Assembly (NCBI RefSeq): GCF_017745275.1
Contig: NZ_JAGHZS010000002.1
Location: 483,859-547,858 of the forward strand
DNA length: 64,000 bases
Direction: 5' to 3'
Source of the DNA: Chitinophaga sp.
GTDB taxonomy: Bacteria; Bacteroidota; Bacteroidia; Chitinophagales; Chitinophagaceae
The notes below the pieces were generated by a model. It was not told where the DNA came from, ran no database searches, and saw only the letters and a list, made by a program, of their open reading frames with translations. Position numbers and translations under genes: made by a program. Below are positions 52,725-62,033 of this stretch, piece by piece (the first letter of the stretch is position 1; each line of letters starts with the position of its first letter).

Positions 52725-53798
52725 TTATTGCGCTACGCGGGAACGCAGGATAATGGTGCTGCTATCCTGTTTTACGATGGTGGTATTAAGCACGGTGGAC
52801 AGTACAAACAAGGCATCATCCAGTGAGGTGATCAGGATAGGACCGTTTACTGTTCTGTTGTTCAGGGTGGCATCTTCCATAATAATCTTCTTACCAAAAT
52901 TATCCTCCAGGTAAAGAACGATATCGTGTACTTTAGGATCCTGTAATATCAGCCGTTGATTTTTCCAGGCGGTATATTTTTCAGGTGCCGTGACAGCCGT
53001 TACCGGTTTTTTGTCTACATCACTGTAAGACACCAGTTGGCCGGGGTTCATCAGGATATCCTGGTTGTTGCCATTGGTAAATGACAACCGTATTTTCCCG
53101 CTTTCCAGCACCACTTCTGTGGTGTGGCGTCTTTGGCGGACGTCGAACACTGTGCCCAATACTGTTACTGTAAGGTCTTTGGTATGGACGAGGAATTTTT
53201 CTCCTGCCTTTACCTGGTTGGTATCCTTATTCAGGTGATTCACGGTAAACAGTGCTTCACCCTCCAGCCATACTTCCCTGTCGGTTCCTTTCTCCCAATG
53301 CGGACGATAAGTAATTTTTGAGTTGGCATTCAGGTTTACCCGGGAGCCATCAGGTAGGGTGAGGGTACGCATTTCACCAAACCTGGTGCTGATCATTTGT
53401 GGCCGGTGATCGTTCTTCAGCAGGTACCAGGCGCCGGTAAGCAGCACCACGCCTGCAATGGCGGCGGCTACACGTAGCAGGCGGCGGCGGGAAAGGAAAT
53501 GTACTTTCGTTGCCGGCGTAATGGAAGTTGATAAATTTTGTATCCGGAGAAGATGTTTTTCCCAGGATGCTGCTGCTGCTTCATCGGAGGGCGTATGGTC
53601 TGCAAACGTTACGCTGGTAAGGTATAAGCGTGCGTTATGAATAGTGGCTTTTTGCTGTGGAAGGGTGCTGATGACCTCCTGCCAAAATGCTTCGTTAGCG
53701 GCAGTGGGTTCATACACCCATTCCAGGAAAGCGGTATCCGTAAGAAAATCACTTTCCTTATAATGAATATATTTATGTGAGATGGCTTCTTTTTTCAT
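52725..53798 (-). CDS. FecR-type anti-sigma factor / signal transducer (unit 3)
   Basis: 357 aa. N-terminal cytoplasmic part, membrane helix about 108-126 (VAAAIAGVVLLTGAWYLL), FecR domain (TRFGEMRTLTLPDGSRVNLN; ANSKITYRPHWEKGTDREVW) and C-terminal DUF4974-like domain (DIVLYLEDNFGKKIIMEDAT). It follows the unit 3 sigma factor on the minus strand and should receive the signal from the STN domain of the SusC at 54764. Confidence 0.92.
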   Translation of the reverse strand: MKKEAISHKYIHYKESDFLTDTAFLEWVYEPTAANEAFWQEVISTLPQQKATIHNARLYLTSVTFADHTPSDEAAAASWEKHLLRIQNLSTSITPATKVHFLSRRRLLRVAAAIAGVVLLTGAWYLLKNDHRPQMISTRFGEMRTLTLPDGSRVNLNANSKITYRPHWEKGTDREVWLEGEALFTVNHLNKDTNQVKAGEKFLVHTKDLTVTVLGTVFDVRQRRHTTEVVLESGKIRLSFTNGNNQDILMNPGQLVSYSDVDKKPVTAVTAPEKYTAWKNQRLILQDPKVHDIVLYLEDNFGKKIIMEDATLNNRTVNGPILITSLDDALFVLSTVLNTTIVKQDSSTIILRSRVAQ

Positions 53799-53881
53799 GC
53801 TATTATATATAGTATCCGATGCTGTCGATTTTACCCCAAACTATTTTATAAAATTTCTACAAATTGTATAAATAGCAAATA

Positions 53882-54424
53882 TCAGAGTAATATCAAAAAG
53901 ATCATCACCTTTTCTTTCAGCGCTAACAGGCTTCTTGCCATGATTTTATAAGTGGCTTTTACCGATATATTAAGAATGGAAGCCACTTCTTTATATGAAA
54001 GATTTTCATAAAACTTCAGGAAGATAGCCTCCAGTTGACGGCCTGTCAGTGTTTTTATTGCTTTTTGTAGTTTAACTTGCAGCTCCTCGTTTAGCTCATT
54101 GCTGACGATAACATGCTCGATAGAGAATTCATGTTCCGCTTCTGCAGACGCATTAAATACCATTTTATCGTGCTGCCTGATTTTTTTAATGAGAACGTAA
54201 CGAAATGATGAATAGAGATAAAAATTGGGTGAATCTACATGCGATAGCTTTTCACGCCTGTTCCACAAATCAAGAAATACCTCCTGGATACTGTCTTCAA
54301 TCAGATGAGTGTTGCTGGTAAATTTTCTGCCGTAGTTATAAAACCGCTTGTAATACTCTTTATACAATCCGGAATAGGCGTCAACATCGCCATTCATAAT
54401 ATGTTGAAATATCGGATTGTCCAT
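53882..54424 (-). CDS. ECF RNA polymerase sigma factor, FecI-like (unit 3)
   Basis: 180 aa. Region 2 about 15-85 (LIEDSIQEVFLDLWNRREKL), region 4 about 120-172 (LTGRQLEAIFLKFYENLSYK; VASILNISVKATYKIMARSL) and a hydrophobic C-terminus (KVMIFLILL). Transcribed away from the SusC it should control, unlike units 1 and 2. Confidence 0.92.
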   Translation of the reverse strand: MDNPIFQHIMNGDVDAYSGLYKEYYKRFYNYGRKFTSNTHLIEDSIQEVFLDLWNRREKLSHVDSPNFYLYSSFRYVLIKKIRQHDKMVFNASAEAEHEFSIEHVIVSNELNEELQVKLQKAIKTLTGRQLEAIFLKFYENLSYKEVASILNISVKATYKIMARSLLALKEKVMIFLILL

Positions 54425-54763
54425 CTTTTAGGTCAGAGATTATTAAAAATGTGGACTGCAAAATTATCGAAAAAAAAGAAAGCGCTCACCGGAAGTATCC
54501 ACTTTAGCGGGAGCTGCGTATGTTAACCAATTGTTATTGACCACGTTGATGATCCTGTTTTAGCTAAAAAGATTTTTGTTTAATTAATTGATTGTCAATT
54601 TATTGAGAGATGTACTGGTCAGGCGGTCCGGCACAGAAAGAGCATACTCCCACTGTAGCCTCAAAAAAATATTTATCAAGCCGTGGGGTAATTTTTTCAG
54701 GTTCCAACACTCTATCAGCAAAAGGAACAAATTCCACTTTACAAAACGAAAAATTCGCCAACT
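54425..54763. other. Divergent intergenic region, sigma factor (unit 3) / SusC (unit 3)
   Basis: 339 bp without a credible gene. It holds a -7 box candidate for the sigma gene (54459-54466) and a small inverted repeat TCAAT-TT-ATTGA near 54597-54608. The SusC-side half (54620-54763) should carry the ECF-dependent promoter, but I see no recognisable consensus. Confidence 0.5.
54459..54466 (-). promoter_or_regulatory. Candidate -7 promoter box of the unit 3 sigma gene
   Basis: The minus strand reads TAATTTTG, an exact TAnnTTTG match, 34 bp upstream of the sigma-factor ATG. A -33 TTG at proper spacing is not evident. Confidence 0.35.
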
Positions 54764-57700
54764 ATGACGCTGCGCTATTTTAAGCGGTTACTTGTGGTAT
54801 TATTATTAATTGCCACCAGCCAGGTGTATGCACAGAAAGCTGTCCCTGTAATTGATGCCTTGAAAGCTATTACACGCGAGTACAAAGCTGATTTTGTCTA
54901 CGATCCGCAGGTAGTTAAAAAGAAAACGACCACCTACAACATCACCAATTTTTCCGGGAAGAAGCTGGAAGATGTACTGAAGGGAGTACTGTATCCCAAC
55001 GACCTGGTATTTCTGTACGTAAAGCCCAACTACTACACCATTGTAGAGAAAGACAGGGTAGGAGAATACCAGGCGCCTGCCAAAAAGCTGGCTGAGGAAG
55101 CACCACCGGCTACTATGCAAACTATCGGGAAAATCAAAGTTTCCGGAGTAGTAACCGATGCTACGCAAGGCATTCCCAACGTAGTGGTAAGGGAAAAAGG
55201 AACCGGCAGCGGTACTGTGACACAACCTGATGGCAGCTATATCATCACGGTGTCTGGCCCCGCCGCTGTCCTGACTTTTACTTCCATGGGATATGCTTCC
55301 CATGAAGAAGTAGTAGGCGACCGCACTTCCATAGATGTGAAGATGAGCGAGTCTTCCAAAGAACTGGGAGAAGTAGTAGTCACTGCGTTGGGTGTTAAAC
55401 GCGCAGAAAAAGCATTGGGTTATGCCGTGCAATCTGTAAAGGGTAACAATATGCAAACCGTAAAGGGAGTTGACCTCGGAACTTCTTTAACCGGCCAGGT
55501 ATCCGGTCTCACGGTTAAAAACTCCACTGAATTTAACGGCGCTCCAAAATTAGAGATGCGCGGTGAAACCCCGTTACTGGTAATTGACGGTGTTCCCTAC
55601 GGCAATATGACCTTACGCGATATCCCTACGGATGATATCGAAAGCATCAACATGCTGAAAGGACCTACTGCTGCGGCATTATACGGTGCCCGTGGCGCTG
55701 CCGGTGCGGTAATGATCTCTACCAAACGTGGTAAGGAAGATCGCCTCACCGTAGATGTGAACAGTAACACCATGTTCAACCTCGGCTACCTCGCCATCCC
55801 TAAAGTACAAACATCTTATGGCCATGGTCTGGATGGTAAAATCAACACCGACTATGTATGGGGTCCCAAACTGGATATCGGTCAAACTGCTGTACAATGG
55901 AACCCGGTCACCAAAAAGAATGAAGAGATGCCACTGGTGTCCAGCGGTAAAAATAACCTCCGCAACTTCATGGAAGCTGGCCTGATCACCAACAACAGCA
56001 TCAGCGTTACCAAAGGCGGACAGAATGGTTTCTTCAGAGCTGGACTCAACCACATCTATAATAAAGGCCAGTTCCCTAATCAGAAACTGAACATCATCAA
56101 CTACACCATGAGCGGCGAATTGAAAGCCGGCGATAAATTCAGCCTGGAAAGCCACATGGGATATACCCGTACTTCTGCACCACAACTTTGGGGAAGTGCG
56201 TATAACCAACAGGGTTATATCTACCAGATTTTAATGTGGACCGGCCCGGATTATGATATCCGCCAGTACAAAGATTACTGGTTGAAGCCAAACACACAGC
56301 AGAACTGGCTGTACAACGCCTGGTATGATAACCCATACCTGATTGCCCACGAAAAGCTGAGAGGTACAGATCAGAATAAACTGAATGCCAGTCTGACGAT
56401 GAACTACAACTTCACCAAAGACCTGAAGCTGATGTTCAGAAATGGTTACGACTACTATAAAAATGAAGATGTGATCCAAAACCCTGCAGGTATCTATTCT
56501 ACCAGGGGGATGACCATCGGCAATACCTTCGCCTTCGACTTCAGCGGTAAAGGCTTGTATGGCCAGAACCAAAGCTGGGGTAACAGTATCAACAGCGACC
56601 TGTTGCTGACCTACAACAAGCAAATCGGTAAATGGAATATCGATGCGTTGGGAGGTACCAGTATCTTCTATTATAAACAAAGAGAACAAGGTGCAAGAAC
56701 CCGCAACGGGCTGGCCGTTCCCGGATGGTATTCCCTGGCCAACGCCGTACCTTCCACCACTGCCGGTGTAGACGGCTTAGTGACCAACTACGATACCAAA
56801 GCAAAACAAACCAACTCTGTATACGGTAAAGCAACGCTTTCCTGGAACAGCGCTGTATTTGTGGATGTAACCGGGAGAAACGACTGGAGCTCTACACAAT
56901 CTGAAGGCGCCTGGTCTTATTTCTACCCTTCTGTAGCTACCAGCGTACTGATGTCTGAATTTATCCGCATGCCTCATTGGATAGAGATGTGGAAACTGAG
57001 AGGGTCCTGGACCATGACCAAAACACCGTTGGATGTATATGCTAACAACCTCGCCTATACGATCAACAACAGCTGGGGTAATATCAGTGCTACCACACCG
57101 GATAACCTGGCAGGAAATAACCTGTTGCCCAGCACTACCCGTACCTGGGAATTTGGTACCGCTGCCTACCTGTTCAATAAACGTATGCACGTAGACGTTA
57201 CCTGGTTCTCCAAGCTGTACTACAATAACCAGATCAAACAAACCCTGGCGCCTTCTTCCGGCTATGCCACCACCCTGATCAATACCGGTGAAACCTATGC
57301 CCGCCGTGGTGTGGAAATAACCCTGGATGGTACGGTGATGAAGCAAGGCAAGTTCCAGTGGAATTCTATGGTGAACTTCTCTACCCAACACAGACGCTAT
57401 GTAGACATCGATCCAGTTTATTCTGCCAAAAACCTCTGGACAAAAGAAGGCGGTCGTATGGACGTAGCCTCCTATACCGAAAAAGCATTGAGAGATCCTA
57501 ACGGGAATGTGATTCACCAGAACGGGTTACCACTGTTGAGCACTTACACCCAGCAATACGGTTACAGTGATCCTAAATTCGTATTTGGTTTCATCAACAA
57601 CTTCAACTATGGCAACTGGAGCCTCGGTATCAGCATCGACGGCCGTATCGGTGGAGTGATGTACGATTATATCTATAGCAAAATGTTTGATACCGGATCT

Positions 57701-58135
57701 AACCCGGAAACAGATAATCAATGGCGTTATGATGAAGTAGTAAAAGGGCTGAAGAACTATGTAGGTAATGGCGTGAAAGTAGTGAGCGGAACTGTTACCT
57801 ATGATAACTATGGCCGTATTGTAAAGGATACCCGTCAATATGCGCCTAATGATGTTCCGGTGAGCTACCAGGCATATGCGCGCAAATGGGGTAACTCCTA
57901 TGAAAATGGTGTTATGAGCAAAGGTTTTGTGAAAGTACGCGAGATCTCTGTTGGATACAGGTTCCCACAAACCTGGTTCGGTAATTCCGGTATTAAGAAT
58001 GCCTCTGTTGCCTTAACCGGCCAGAACTTGTTCCTGTTCACCAAATTCAAATACTCCGATCCTGATGTAGATGCTGAAGATATGAATGCGCCTGCTCAGC
58101 GTATGGTAGGTTTTAACGTTAAGGTTGGATTCTAA
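54764..58135 (+). CDS. SusC/RagA-family TonB-linked outer-membrane protein with STN domain (unit 3)
   Basis: 1123 aa. Signal peptide about 1-23 (LLLIATSQVYAQ). STN domain about 27-100 (VIDALKAITREYKADFVYDP), CarboxypepD_reg-like about 125-205, a plug with EMRGETPLLVIDGVPYGNMT, INMLKGPTAAALYGARGAAG and VMISTKRGK, then the barrel ending FNVKVGF. The plug lacks the usual longer nucleotide stretch between the IRG and VDG motifs, as in the subgroup paired with SusD-like_2 proteins. It imports an unknown ligand, plausibly a glycan given the GH3 neighbour. Confidence 0.93.
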   Translation: MTLRYFKRLLVVLLLIATSQVYAQKAVPVIDALKAITREYKADFVYDPQVVKKKTTTYNITNFSGKKLEDVLKGVLYPNDLVFLYVKPNYYTIVEKDRVGEYQAPAKKLAEEAPPATMQTIGKIKVSGVVTDATQGIPNVVVREKGTGSGTVTQPDGSYIITVSGPAAVLTFTSMGYASHEEVVGDRTSIDVKMSESSKELGEVVVTALGVKRAEKALGYAVQSVKGNNMQTVKGVDLGTSLTGQVSGLTVKNSTEFNGAPKLEMRGETPLLVIDGVPYGNMTLRDIPTDDIESINMLKGPTAAALYGARGAAGAVMISTKRGKEDRLTVDVNSNTMFNLGYLAIPKVQTSYGHGLDGKINTDYVWGPKLDIGQTAVQWNPVTKKNEEMPLVSSGKNNLRNFMEAGLITNNSISVTKGGQNGFFRAGLNHIYNKGQFPNQKLNIINYTMSGELKAGDKFSLESHMGYTRTSAPQLWGSAYNQQGYIYQILMWTGPDYDIRQYKDYWLKPNTQQNWLYNAWYDNPYLIAHEKLRGTDQNKLNASLTMNYNFTKDLKLMFRNGYDYYKNEDVIQNPAGIYSTRGMTIGNTFAFDFSGKGLYGQNQSWGNSINSDLLLTYNKQIGKWNIDALGGTSIFYYKQREQGARTRNGLAVPGWYSLANAVPSTTAGVDGLVTNYDTKAKQTNSVYGKATLSWNSAVFVDVTGRNDWSSTQSEGAWSYFYPSVATSVLMSEFIRMPHWIEMWKLRGSWTMTKTPLDVYANNLAYTINNSWGNISATTPDNLAGNNLLPSTTRTWEFGTAAYLFNKRMHVDVTWFSKLYYNNQIKQTLAPSSGYATTLINTGETYARRGVEITLDGTVMKQGKFQWNSMVNFSTQHRRYVDIDPVYSAKNLWTKEGGRMDVASYTEKALRDPNGNVIHQNGLPLLSTYTQQYGYSDPKFVFGFINNFNYGNWSLGISIDGRIGGVMYDYIYSKMFDTGSNPETDNQWRYDEVVKGLKNYVGNGVKVVSGTVTYDNYGRIVKDTRQYAPNDVPVSYQAYARKWGNSYENGVMSKGFVKVREISVGYRFPQTWFGNSGIKNASVALTGQNLFLFTKFKYSDPDVDAEDMNAPAQRMVGFNVKVGF

Positions 58136-58147
58136 AAATTAACTAAC

Positions 58148-59689
58148 ATGACTAAGCATATTTCTAAAATATCATTGATTGCAGCGCTGGCCGCCGGTGT
58201 TGGCTTCAGTAGCTGTACTAAAAAGTTTGAGGAGATCAATACCAATCCCAATAAACCGTCTACGGCTTCTTCCGAGTGGCTGGCCACTAACATCCTGACA
58301 TCCGTTACATCAAAAGATATCTCCCAGGCAACCGGTTTCCGTCAGCCGTTTACGTTAGGTAAATATATTGGCTGGACAGAGCAGGTGAGCGATTATCAAT
58401 ATAATAAGCTGACCAGAGTTGACTTCAGCAGGTTGCTGGTATTGCGTGATGTGAATCCCATGATTAAAAATGCCAGCAGCAATGAATTGAAAACTACCTT
58501 CGAAGCCTTTGGTCACTTTATCCGCGCATGGCAGTTTTTTCAAACCACCATGCAGGTAGGTGATATTCCTTACAGCCAGGCTGTACAGGGCGCTACCGGC
58601 GGTATTAAAGCAAAATATGATACCCAGAAAGATGTTTTCAAAGGCATTCTGAGTGAACTGGATCAGGCAGATGAATTATTTTCCAAAGGAGTGAATTTTT
58701 CCGGAGATTTTGTTTACCAGGGGAATGTAGATAAATGGAGAAGATTGGCCAACAGTTTCCAGTTGTATGTGCTCATCAACCTGTATAAGAAAACCGCGGA
58801 TGCGGACCTGGATGTGATCAATAAGTTCAAAACAGTGGCTGCCCGTCCGCTGATGAGAGATTATACCGATAACTTTGCGGTAACCTACACTGCTTCAGCA
58901 GGCTATTGCTATCCGTGGAGCAGCACGCCGGCACAGTTGAACTCTTTCCTGGATTACCCGGCATTGTCGTCTTACCTGCTGGATCCCATGAAAGCCACTG
59001 CCGACAAGCGCTTATTTTACATGGCAGAACCTTCTGCTGCACAGATTACCGCCGGTAAAACCGCTTCCGACTACGATGCCTACCTGGGTGTAGACCCGGC
59101 AGATGAGCTGGGGGTGATTGTGTCCAACAAGAAAGCAGGTAAGTCCTGCGCCGTGAATAAGCGCTACGAAGAGATGTACAATGCGGAGCCGGTTGGATTA
59201 TTCAACTATTGGGATTTGCAGTTCATCCTTGCTGAAGCCACTGTGCGTGGTTGGATTACCGGAACAGATGCACAGACTTACTATGCCAACGGGATCAAAG
59301 GACATATGAACTTCTTACTAAAATATGCACCTGCTTCTTATGCCCATGGCATGCCACTGGATGATGCGTATATCAATGCTTTCCCGGCTACGGTAGCATT
59401 AACCGGCACCATGGAAAATAAAATCAAACAGATTATTACACAGAAATTCATTGCCGGATTCTTCCAGAATTCAGATTTCAATGCCTGGTATGAAAACAGG
59501 CGTACCGGGTATCCTGTATTCACGCTGAATACCAGCACTAACCTGAACACACCGTCATCTGTAATGCCGTTGAGATGGATGTACCCTCAGAAAGAGCTGG
59601 ATTATAACGCGGAGAATGTGAGCGCTGCGCTGAAAACCCAGTTTGATGGTAACGATGATCCTGGTCAGGTGATGTGGTTATTGAAATAG
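58148..59689 (+). CDS. SusD/RagB family lipoprotein, SusD-like_2 subgroup (unit 3)
   Basis: 513 aa. Lipobox Cys at residue 23 (GVGFSSCTKK), then FEEINTNPNKPSTASSEWLA, the start typical of the SusD-like_2 branch. The end also fits this subgroup (NRRTGYPVFTL; VMPLRWMYPQKELDYNAENV). Located 12 bp after its SusC. Followed by a strong terminator. Confidence 0.92.
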   Translation: MTKHISKISLIAALAAGVGFSSCTKKFEEINTNPNKPSTASSEWLATNILTSVTSKDISQATGFRQPFTLGKYIGWTEQVSDYQYNKLTRVDFSRLLVLRDVNPMIKNASSNELKTTFEAFGHFIRAWQFFQTTMQVGDIPYSQAVQGATGGIKAKYDTQKDVFKGILSELDQADELFSKGVNFSGDFVYQGNVDKWRRLANSFQLYVLINLYKKTADADLDVINKFKTVAARPLMRDYTDNFAVTYTASAGYCYPWSSTPAQLNSFLDYPALSSYLLDPMKATADKRLFYMAEPSAAQITAGKTASDYDAYLGVDPADELGVIVSNKKAGKSCAVNKRYEEMYNAEPVGLFNYWDLQFILAEATVRGWITGTDAQTYYANGIKGHMNFLLKYAPASYAHGMPLDDAYINAFPATVALTGTMENKIKQIITQKFIAGFFQNSDFNAWYENRRTGYPVFTLNTSTNLNTPSSVMPLRWMYPQKELDYNAENVSAALKTQFDGNDDPGQVMWLLK

Positions 59690-59708
59690 GTAACACCGTT
59701 TGTATAGC

Positions 59709-59738
59709 AGAAGCCCCGCGAATAATCGCGGGGCTTCT
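59709..59738 (+). terminator. Rho-independent terminator of the unit 3 SusCD operon
   Basis: Perfect 12-bp stem, AGAAGCCCCGCG (59709-59720) with CGCGGGGCTTCT (59727-59738), 6-nt loop, followed by TTTATT. It lies 20 bp after the SusD stop codon. Confidence 0.9.
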
Positions 59739-59790
59739 TTATTGTCATAAACTGGCCGAAATAATTATCTTGGGGCCGCAAATCTTATCT

Positions 59791-61005
59791 ATGGAAGACA
59801 ATTACAATCTATGGTGGGGGCCCCCCAGAAATTTTGCAGACCGGCAGAACGAGCGAAAAATCAGCTGGCTGGAGTTATTTTATGACCTGGTATATGTGGC
59901 AGCGGTAGGCCAACTGACGCACCATATTGCCGCACATCCCACCTGGCAAAGCGTAGGTTATGCTTTCCTTTTATTCTCATTGGTTTTCTGGTCATGGGTA
60001 AATGGAAGCCAGTATTATGACCTGCATGGCAACGACAGTATCCGGACCCGGTTATTTACTTTTCTGCAGATGCTGGCCGTTGCAGGAGTGGCCATCACGA
60101 TACAGGATGCCTTTGAAGGGCATCAGCAGGGATTTGTGATTGCTTTCTCCGTGGTACAGTTAATGATTACTTATCTCTGGTGGAGTGTGGGTTTATTTGA
60201 TCGTTCACACAGGATCTTTAACCGGTTTTTCACCACCAATTACCTGCTGGCATTACTGGCTATAATTATTTCCTATTTTACCACCTATGAAGTGGCTACC
60301 CTGTTATGGGGAGTGGCTTTACTACTAAACCTTACGCCCGGGTTGATTGGCGCCCGTACCATTGTGCGGGTGGTAGCGGAAAGCGGGCAGGTATTCAGCG
60401 CGTCTGCTGCCATCGTGGAGCGCTTTGGATTGTTTGCCATTATCGTGTTGGCAGAAAGTATTTTGGCTACAGTGAGTGGAGTGGCGGAAGTAAAAGATAA
60501 GCATCCTACGGTGTGGATTGCTTTTATATTGGGTATACTGATCGCATTCTTACTCTGGTGCCTGTATTTTGATATGACGAGTGAACAGGAAACCAAGAAA
60601 GGATATAGTTATATGCAATGGCTGGTTTTCCTGCATTATCCGTTGTTGGGCGCTTTTTGTGTAGTGGGAGGTTGTATTAAAACGGTATTGGCAGATATTG
60701 ATACCCCATTGCCGTCAGGTGTGCAATGGATGTTCTGTGTGGCACTGGCGGTAACGGTTTTTATGATCGTAGGTATTGCAAGGATTATGGAAGAGGAGGA
60801 GGAAGACAGGGTATATATCCGCCCGGTGTCCCGGTTATTGATAGGGATAGGAATAGTGCTGCTGGTGATTCCGTTATTTGGCCAATATTTGAGTAACCTC
60901 GCATTTTTAGGCATCCTGGCCGGGGTGTTGTTCATCCCTGTTTTTATAGGCATCCGGAGTTGGGTGCGGTATAAATTTTTTAGTCAGCAGCATATCAAAG
61001 AATAG
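59791..61005 (+). CDS. Low-temperature-requirement A (LtrA) family membrane protein
   Basis: 404 aa from the ATG at 59791 (MEDNYNLWWGPPRNFADRQN). The upstream extension runs through the terminator and is rejected. LtrA hallmark near the start, ISWLELFYDLVYVAAVGQLT, then about ten to twelve membrane helices. LtrA proteins are widespread, with no established biochemical role beyond the Listeria cold-growth phenotype. Single gene between two strong terminators. Confidence 0.88.
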   Translation: MEDNYNLWWGPPRNFADRQNERKISWLELFYDLVYVAAVGQLTHHIAAHPTWQSVGYAFLLFSLVFWSWVNGSQYYDLHGNDSIRTRLFTFLQMLAVAGVAITIQDAFEGHQQGFVIAFSVVQLMITYLWWSVGLFDRSHRIFNRFFTTNYLLALLAIIISYFTTYEVATLLWGVALLLNLTPGLIGARTIVRVVAESGQVFSASAAIVERFGLFAIIVLAESILATVSGVAEVKDKHPTVWIAFILGILIAFLLWCLYFDMTSEQETKKGYSYMQWLVFLHYPLLGAFCVVGGCIKTVLADIDTPLPSGVQWMFCVALAVTVFMIVGIARIMEEEEEDRVYIRPVSRLLIGIGIVLLVIPLFGQYLSNLAFLGILAGVLFIPVFIGIRSWVRYKFFSQQHIKE

Positions 61006-61010
61006 TTTGA

Positions 61011-61042
61011 ACAGCAGCGGAGTAAACTTACTCCGCTGCTGT
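61011..61042. terminator. Bidirectional hairpin terminator
   Basis: ACAGCAGCGGAGTAA (61011-61025) and TTACTCCGCTGCTGT (61028-61042) are perfectly complementary (15 bp). It sits between the convergent ltrA and RibD-like genes. Confidence 0.75.
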
Positions 61043-61048
61043 ATGATA

Positions 61049-61561
61049 TTATTGCGCTTTAGTTAAATGCAATTGTACAATGTCGTCGGTGAGCAGTTGC
61101 TGCTCTTTCAGTTTAAACGTTGCTTCCAGATTAACATTGGTCCCTAGTTCTCCGCCATTACCGGTAATAACAGGAATAATATTGAAGTAGATATCCGTTA
61201 CCAGGTCTTCATTTAAAAAGGCATTATAAGTTTTGGTGCCACCGCCTACAGCAATGTTGTTGAAGCCTTTTTCCTGCAGGTATTTAATGGCCGCTTCGGG
61301 GCTGTTGACTACCTTATAGGTAGCAGTATCCTGCAGTGTGTTGGACAGTAATACCACTTCCAGTCCGTTGAGGAAGCCTTTCGCAGCCTCGGGCAACTGG
61401 TCAATGAATGCAAAGGTGCTCCTTCCGAGTACCATATTTCCGGCCTGCATGGCTACCTGGATGAAACTGCTAACGGCGGCTGGTGGTGCTTCATGGTGCT
61501 TGTTCTCAGAGAGCAAAACTTTTCCGTTGGCCGAAATATTGGCTACTAATGTTATTGTCAT
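61049..61561 (-). CDS. Dihydrofolate reductase-like (RibD C-terminal fold) protein
   Basis: 170 aa from the ATG at 61561 (MTITLVANISANGKVLLSEN); six more residues are open upstream. RibD_C/DHFR-like fold: MVLGRSTFAFI, VVLLSNTLQD, NIAVGGGTKTYNAFLNEDLV and DIYFNIIPVITGNG. Family members are NAD(P)H reductases of mostly unknown substrate. Divergent from the HxlR regulator, with a palindrome between them, an arrangement often seen for HxlR-controlled reductases. Confidence 0.85.
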   Translation of the reverse strand: MTITLVANISANGKVLLSENKHHEAPPAAVSSFIQVAMQAGNMVLGRSTFAFIDQLPEAAKGFLNGLEVVLLSNTLQDTATYKVVNSPEAAIKYLQEKGFNNIAVGGGTKTYNAFLNEDLVTDIYFNIIPVITGNGGELGTNVNLEATFKLKEQQLLTDDIVQLHLTKAQ

Positions 61562-61622
61562 ACAGTATGTTTTTATCAATTTGCTGTAAAGCTACCGGAC
61601 ACGGATTTTATCTTCACTATTC

Positions 61623-61642
61623 GTTACCTTTAGGTAAGTAAC
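61623..61642. promoter_or_regulatory. Palindromic operator candidate for HxlR
   Basis: TTACCT-TT-AGGTAA (61624-61637) is a perfect inverted repeat, nested in GTTACC...GTAAC. It lies in the 91-bp gap between the divergent RibD-like and HxlR genes, 11 bp upstream of the HxlR start codon. Confidence 0.5.
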
Positions 61643-61652
61643 CTTTTTTAAA

Positions 61653-62033
61653 ATGCTATCAATTGAATTCGGCAACGCATCGCTTTGTAAAGAAGCGCGG
61701 CTGGCATTGAGAGATGCCATTGAACTATTAGGGGGTAAATGGAAGATTTGTATCCTGCAACACCTGGAGCTGGGTACAAAGCGGTTCAAGGATTTGCAGG
61801 AGGTAATGGTGGGTATCTCTCCCAAAGTGCTGACACAGGAGCTGCTGGAATTAGAACAGAATTTGCTAATCACCAGAACGGTTAACAATACCAAACCTAT
61901 TACTGTTTCGTATTCCCTGACGCCATTCGCTTATGAAGCGCAGGCGGTATATGACGCCTTACTGGCATTTGGGATAGAACACAGAAAGAGAATAAAAGGA
62001 ACACTTTCCGGGAAAACCATTCCTACTGTTTAG
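61653..62033 (+). CDS. HxlR-family winged-helix transcriptional regulator
   Basis: 126 aa. Full HxlR domain: AIELLGGKWKICILQHLELG, TKRFKDLQEVMVGISPKVLT, QELLELEQNLLITRTV and the wing VSYSLTPFAYEAQAVYDALL. It keeps an N-terminal Cys (residue 10) of the type used by some HxlR redox sensors. It probably regulates itself and the divergent reductase. Its 3' end overlaps the convergent GNAT gene by 11 bp. Confidence 0.9.
   Translation: MLSIEFGNASLCKEARLALRDAIELLGGKWKICILQHLELGTKRFKDLQEVMVGISPKVLTQELLELEQNLLITRTVNNTKPITVSYSLTPFAYEAQAVYDALLAFGIEHRKRIKGTLSGKTIPTV

Noticed and set aside
56777..57517. 246-codon open frame on the minus strand inside the unit 3 susC gene
   Set aside because: Antisense shadow; low-complexity composition and no recognisable fold, while the plus frame is a full SusC.
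59674..59790. Upstream 39-residue extension of ltrA
   Set aside because: It runs through the strong terminator at 59709-59738; the ATG at 59791 gives the normal LtrA start.
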